Shown one piece after another: positions 60,879-64,000 of a stretch of DNA of 64,000 nucleotides. Source of the DNA: an uncultured Kordiimonas sp. (GTDB lineage: Bacteria > Pseudomonadota > Alphaproteobacteria > Sphingomonadales > Kordiimonadaceae). The stretch covers positions 1-64,000 of the forward strand of contig CANNDZ010000004.1 in assembly GCA_947503575.1 (NCBI GenBank). Direction: 5' to 3'. The notes under the pieces were generated by a model. It was not told the DNA's origin. It saw only the letters and a list, made by a program, of their open reading frames with translations, and did not search any database. The position numbers and the translations under genes were made by a program. The first letter of the stretch is position 1, and each line of letters opens with the position of its first letter.

Positions 60879-62621
60879 CTAATATGGCCTGAATGTGCCT
60901 GCCACCCCCCACAGCACAAGGGTGAAAAAAATGGTCAGCGCTGAAACAGCAACCAGCGCCAAATGCGGCGCCGTTAATAGGGCCAAACCGCTTGTCGGAA
61001 TACTCCGTTTGCGCGCAAACGACAGCACAAACATGGGCAACGACAGCACCAGCATCAACCCGATATTCAGCCCCAACCGCCACAATGTAATCAGCCAGGG
61101 CATGCCGGTTTCATACAGCATACCGGCCCAATAGTTGGCTTCCATATACAGGCCAAACCCCACAAGCGCGCTACCTATAACGGCAAATTGGCCCATCCGC
61201 CGCCAGGGTTTTGGCCGTGCGCCCACTGCATAGTACCCCGCAGTTAACACAGTCAACAGGGCCCAGGGCATGATATCGCGAAGATTGCCTGCTGACGCCA
61301 GAATATCAGCACGGCGGAACATCTGATCGTTCACCATGACATACCCCCCCAATTTGAACGGGCTGAAAGTAAGGGCGGGATAGGGGGGGGAGGTTTGACT
61401 GTCTGCTCCGGCTGCTTCAAACCGGTAGGCACTGGTTTGGCGATACAGCATTACCGGCCCGTCGTTCAGGCGGGCACGCAGCGTATCGCCCGTGTAACCA
61501 AACACAGACAGGGAACTTTCCTGCAACACATCCAGCCGTTCCGTTAAAGCGGCCGGCGCGCGGGATGCCAGAACATAGCGCCCTTCCAGTTTACTGGGCC
61601 GAGCGAGCGGTGGCCCATCTGTGCCGCGCGGTACGCGGCCCGGGAAGGCATCATTTGCAATGGCAAGAACCGCCGTCCGAAAATTTGTTGCCCCACAGTT
61701 TTCTGGCAAATTGGCTGCGCCAAAAGCCGCCCCTTCAATGGGGAAGGCTACAAGGGTAAAATCGTTGCGACAACGGCTGTTAATGGGTTCCAGCCATCCT
61801 TGTTTGCCGCGTCGTTTGATGACAACGCCGTAGGATACGATATCACCGTCTGGGTGCAGGCGAAATCCGCCGCGACCCTGCACAAGGTCCTGATACGTCT
61901 CGTAGGTCAAAAACAATTGATTGCTATTGTCCCGGTTTCGGATCAGCAGACGCGCGATGGCGGCTGTCGCTTGTTGTGACAGGCCAAGCGTCATGGGCAT
62001 CTGATCGCCTGAAAGGGATGCGTACCTAATCGCCAGATCTTTTTCCGCAAATCCAAGCGGGTGCGCAATGTGCTGGACCATCAAGTCTGTAAGCGGCCTG
62101 CCTGTGGCGGCTTCCAGTATGGCAATCAAAACGGCCCAACTGACCGGGTCATGACTGCTGGCTTGCGCCGGGCTGCGTTGACGGATCGCAAAGCGCGCCA
62201 GCGCCAGATGGCTGATTTGCCCGCGCATGTCGGTTCTTTCTAGTTTCAGCGGCGGTGAGGCAAAACCGGCGGTTTCCTGCAACAAATGCCGGACTTTTAT
62301 ATCGGCTTCAAACGCGCTGGCGGGTACGACATCTGGCAAAAATTCGGACACGGAGCTGTCAAGTTTCAGCACCCCTGTGTCCACCAGCCGCAGCGTTAGA
62401 AGAGCCAGCGTGATTTTGTCCAGTGATCCGGCGTCCATTAATGCCGCTCCGCTGGCGGGGTGCCAAACAGTGGTTTGGCCGTTCAGAAACAATATGGTTG
62501 TATTTGGTGTGCTGACCGTAAGCTGGGGCATCACGGCCTCTGGCTTCAGGACAATGGCCTGTGCGGCTGCCGGTTTGTGATCGCCAGCCATGACCATGAT
62601 GACGCATGCCCAAATACCCAA
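60879..62621 (-). CDS. Beta-lactamase-fold serine hydrolase with C-terminal membrane helices
   Basis: This protein of about 580 residues starts at TTG 62621 (the true start may be a little upstream; the frame is open to about 62690). A signal peptide (ACVIMVMAGDHKPAAAQA) is followed by a class C beta-lactamase-type domain with the nucleophile motif SLDK (Ser66, Lys69). The usual YxN region reads SSHDPVSWAVLIAILEAATG, so the second motif's Tyr is not evident. After an unassigned middle domain there are four hydrophobic helices (from about 455 to the C terminus). The order matches membrane-tethered peptide or ester hydrolases found near lipid or peptide genes. Confidence 0.82.
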   Translation of the reverse strand: MGIWACVIMVMAGDHKPAAAQAIVLKPEAVMPQLTVSTPNTTILFLNGQTTVWHPASGAALMDAGSLDKITLALLTLRLVDTGVLKLDSSVSEFLPDVVPASAFEADIKVRHLLQETAGFASPPLKLERTDMRGQISHLALARFAIRQRSPAQASSHDPVSWAVLIAILEAATGRPLTDLMVQHIAHPLGFAEKDLAIRYASLSGDQMPMTLGLSQQATAAIARLLIRNRDNSNQLFLTYETYQDLVQGRGGFRLHPDGDIVSYGVVIKRRGKQGWLEPINSRCRNDFTLVAFPIEGAAFGAANLPENCGATNFRTAVLAIANDAFPGRVPRGTDGPPLARPSKLEGRYVLASRAPAALTERLDVLQESSLSVFGYTGDTLRARLNDGPVMLYRQTSAYRFEAAGADSQTSPPYPALTFSPFKLGGYVMVNDQMFRRADILASAGNLRDIMPWALLTVLTAGYYAVGARPKPWRRMGQFAVIGSALVGFGLYMEANYWAGMLYETGMPWLITLWRLGLNIGLMLVLSLPMFVLSFARKRSIPTSGLALLTAPHLALVAVSALTIFFTLVLWGVAGTFRPY

Positions 62622-62761
62622 TGCCGTGGCAAGCCAGCGGTGACGGTTTGTGTGTTGGCAGTGGATACGCAGCCCCTTTCGTGATTGCCTTCACAGCATA
62701 TGCCCGTCTATTAAGCCTTAGGAAACGGGAAATTGCTACCAGTGAAATAGAGGGTCCAGTC

Positions 62762-63433
62762 ATGTCAGGTGCGAAATTTGTTGAACACACCACTTTCATT
62801 CAGCGGGAACCTGCGGACATGATCAAACGGTCCGCTGATTTTCTGGAGTTGATGAAGCGCCGCCGTACGGTACGAGAGTTTTCTGACCGTGCCGTACCGC
62901 GCGAAGTGATTGAAAACGCGATCCTCACTGCCGGGCGTGCGCCCTCTGGGGCTAACAAGCAACCCTGGCATTTTGCTGCCATTTCAGCCCCTGACATGAA
63001 AGCCCGGTTCCGCGAGGCTGCGGAAAAAGAAGAACGCGAATTTTATGGGGGCCGGGCATCGGAAGAGTGGCTTTCGGATCTGGAACCGTTTGGCACGGAC
63101 GAGCACAAGCCGTTCCTTGAAATTGCACCCTGGTTGATTGCGGTGTTTCGCCAGTCTTACGGTACCGACGAAGAAACCGGCGAGCGCACCAAGAATTATT
63201 ATGTGCATGAAAGTGCGGGCCTTGCCGCTGGGTTTTTGATCGCTGCCTTGCATAACGCCGGGCTTGCCACCCTGACCCACACACCGTCGCCGATGGGGTT
63301 TTTAAACGAGCTTTGCGGACGACCCAAAAACGAGCACGCCACCATGCTGGTTGTAGCGGGTTATCCCGCCGACAAAGTGACGGTGCCGGATATCGATAAA
63401 AAGCCGCTCGACGATTTTTCAAGCTGGTTTTAG
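62762..63433 (+). CDS. Nitroreductase-family flavoprotein (iodotyrosine-deiodinase-like)
   Basis: The start is ATG 62762 with AGAGGG about eight bases upstream; the frame is open to 62606, but those codons overlap the divergent gene. The 223-residue FMN-binding protein has RRRTVREFSDRAVP, APSGANKQPWHF and HESAGLAAGFLIAALHNAGLATLTHTP (key part AGLATLTHTP). The SGANKQPW form and the middle lid resemble the IYD/BluB side of the superfamily. It could reduce nitro, quinone or halogenated aromatic compounds. Confidence 0.9.
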   Translation: MSGAKFVEHTTFIQREPADMIKRSADFLELMKRRRTVREFSDRAVPREVIENAILTAGRAPSGANKQPWHFAAISAPDMKARFREAAEKEEREFYGGRASEEWLSDLEPFGTDEHKPFLEIAPWLIAVFRQSYGTDEETGERTKNYYVHESAGLAAGFLIAALHNAGLATLTHTPSPMGFLNELCGRPKNEHATMLVVAGYPADKVTVPDIDKKPLDDFSSWF

Positions 63434-63459
63434 GCCCTGGCGTTAACGCCAGGCTAAAA
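63428..63459. terminator. Palindromic terminator-like site between convergent genes
   Basis: CCTGGCG, loop TTAA, CGCCAGG flanked by TTTTAG and CTAAAA forms an almost perfect 32-base palindrome that includes the stop codons of both convergent genes. It could end transcripts from both sides. Confidence 0.6.
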
Positions 63460-64000
63460 CTGGGTCATAAAGCCGATACCGACTGTTGTCTGGAACGCTG
63501 ACCCGTTGGAGCCGGTTACCAGTGGGCTGTTCGCAGCATCACCAAAAAGATGACCAGCAGACACAAGGCCCAGGAGGCGTGTCCGTTCGCTGACGCTGTA
63601 AGCGCCGACCAGATTGAGGTTCATCTCAGACACACCGCTGCTTGCGGCAAAAGCGGGCAAACCGACTTCAGAAGTCGTTGCATCTTCTGGTGTGATCCCA
63701 AAGTTGCGTTGCATGCCCCTGTCCGAAAGCCAGCGACCGCGGATTGCCGCAATCGCTGAAAGCCTGCCACTTTTGTATATGCCGTGGCCGACAGTCAGGC
63801 GTATTGATTGCCCGAGATCATCTGCGAGCGCATGGCGGAACTCAAGAGCTGCTATACCGGCTTTTGTTCGGTAGCGGACAAAGGCGCCGGTTTCAAAAAC
63901 TGTGTCGATGTCGCGAATACCGCGCAGGATTCGGTTGCGAGACTCGTCGCGTCCAAACGCCAAATTCAACAGAGGCCCGGCTTCGAAATTGCCTTTCTTG
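63454..64000 (-). CDS. MipA/OmpV-like outer-membrane protein, C-terminal part; runs off right edge
   Basis: At least 181 residues of an outer-membrane beta barrel are visible, and the frame stays open to the window end. It reads as alternating amphipathic strands with short turns. The C-terminal block LLGLVSAGHLFGDAANSPLV, then FQTTVGIGFMTQF, has the closing aromatic Phe of outer-membrane barrels and the GDAA-SPL motif of the MipA/OmpV family. The first part visible includes NLAFGRDESRN and ILRGI, typical of the strand after the middle. The signal peptide and 5' half are outside the window. Confidence 0.85.
   Translation of the reverse strand, partial: KKGNFEAGPLLNLAFGRDESRNRILRGIRDIDTVFETGAFVRYRTKAGIAALEFRHALADDLGQSIRLTVGHGIYKSGRLSAIAAIRGRWLSDRGMQRNFGITPEDATTSEVGLPAFAASSGVSEMNLNLVGAYSVSERTRLLGLVSAGHLFGDAANSPLVTGSNGSAFQTTVGIGFMTQF

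Overview
This window looks like chromosomal DNA of a Gram-negative alphaproteobacterium, probably marine or at least free-living. The main evidence is the gene order rpmH-rnpA-yidD-yidC-engB, a PAS_5-type protein, DUF3253 and DUF6090 proteins, a MipA/OmpV porin-like protein and many exported hydrolases. I cannot fix the genus; Kordiimonadales or a related order is a guess. No replication origin, phage, CRISPR array or rRNA is visible.

Region 1 (1-6.6 kb) is accessory DNA, visibly more AT-rich than the rest. A non-ribosomal peptide synthetase gene runs off the left edge (condensation domain plus the first residues of an adenylation domain). It is accompanied by a Sfp-type phosphopantetheinyl transferase and a divergent type II thioesterase, so this is one border of a natural-product cluster. 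Next come a 54-codon reading frame with a strong ribosome binding site, an IS110-family transposase broken by one frameshift, and small unrecognised frames in decayed sequence.

Region 2 (6.6-24.5 kb) is mostly core: a CaCA antiporter, a PilZ protein, PlsC, the cysteine pair CysE/CysK, an AI-2E-type permease, an SDR, a Tat-exported DJ-1/PfpI protein, a ZIP-like permease, a tandem FKBP lipoprotein, DUF3253 plus Hpt, and the rpmH-to-engB block with a clear promoter and an internal terminator. A histidine kinase overlapped by a P1 (S58) peptidase follows, then a lipoprotein and tRNA-Arg(ACG).

Region 3 (24.6-47.7 kb) is dominated by exported enzymes on the + strand. It holds a formylglycine-generating enzyme with its sulfatase, an NCS2 permease with a NUP protein, a self-sufficient CYP102-like P450, small membrane proteins, a hotdog thioesterase, two NTF2-like secreted proteins around a metallo-beta-lactamase-fold enzyme, and DUF6090 with a truncated second copy. 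Two paralogous secreted proteins flank an exported M20 amidohydrolase. After these come a periplasmic binding protein, a large redoxin/cytochrome c/copper-monooxygenase-like/EF-hand lipoprotein, an S9 peptidase and a YjiH transporter. No dedicated transcription factor was seen anywhere in the window.

Region 4 (47.7-64 kb) is again mixed core: SlyX, a PAS protein, a flippase-like membrane protein with a GT4 glycosyltransferase, iron storage (bfd/bfr with a Fur-box-like site), TrhO plus a GST, OsmC, two peptidases (M24 and oligopeptidase B), a small phosphatase, an AlkA-type glycosylase, a membrane-anchored beta-lactamase-fold protein, a nitroreductase and the 3' part of a MipA/OmpV gene cut by the right edge.
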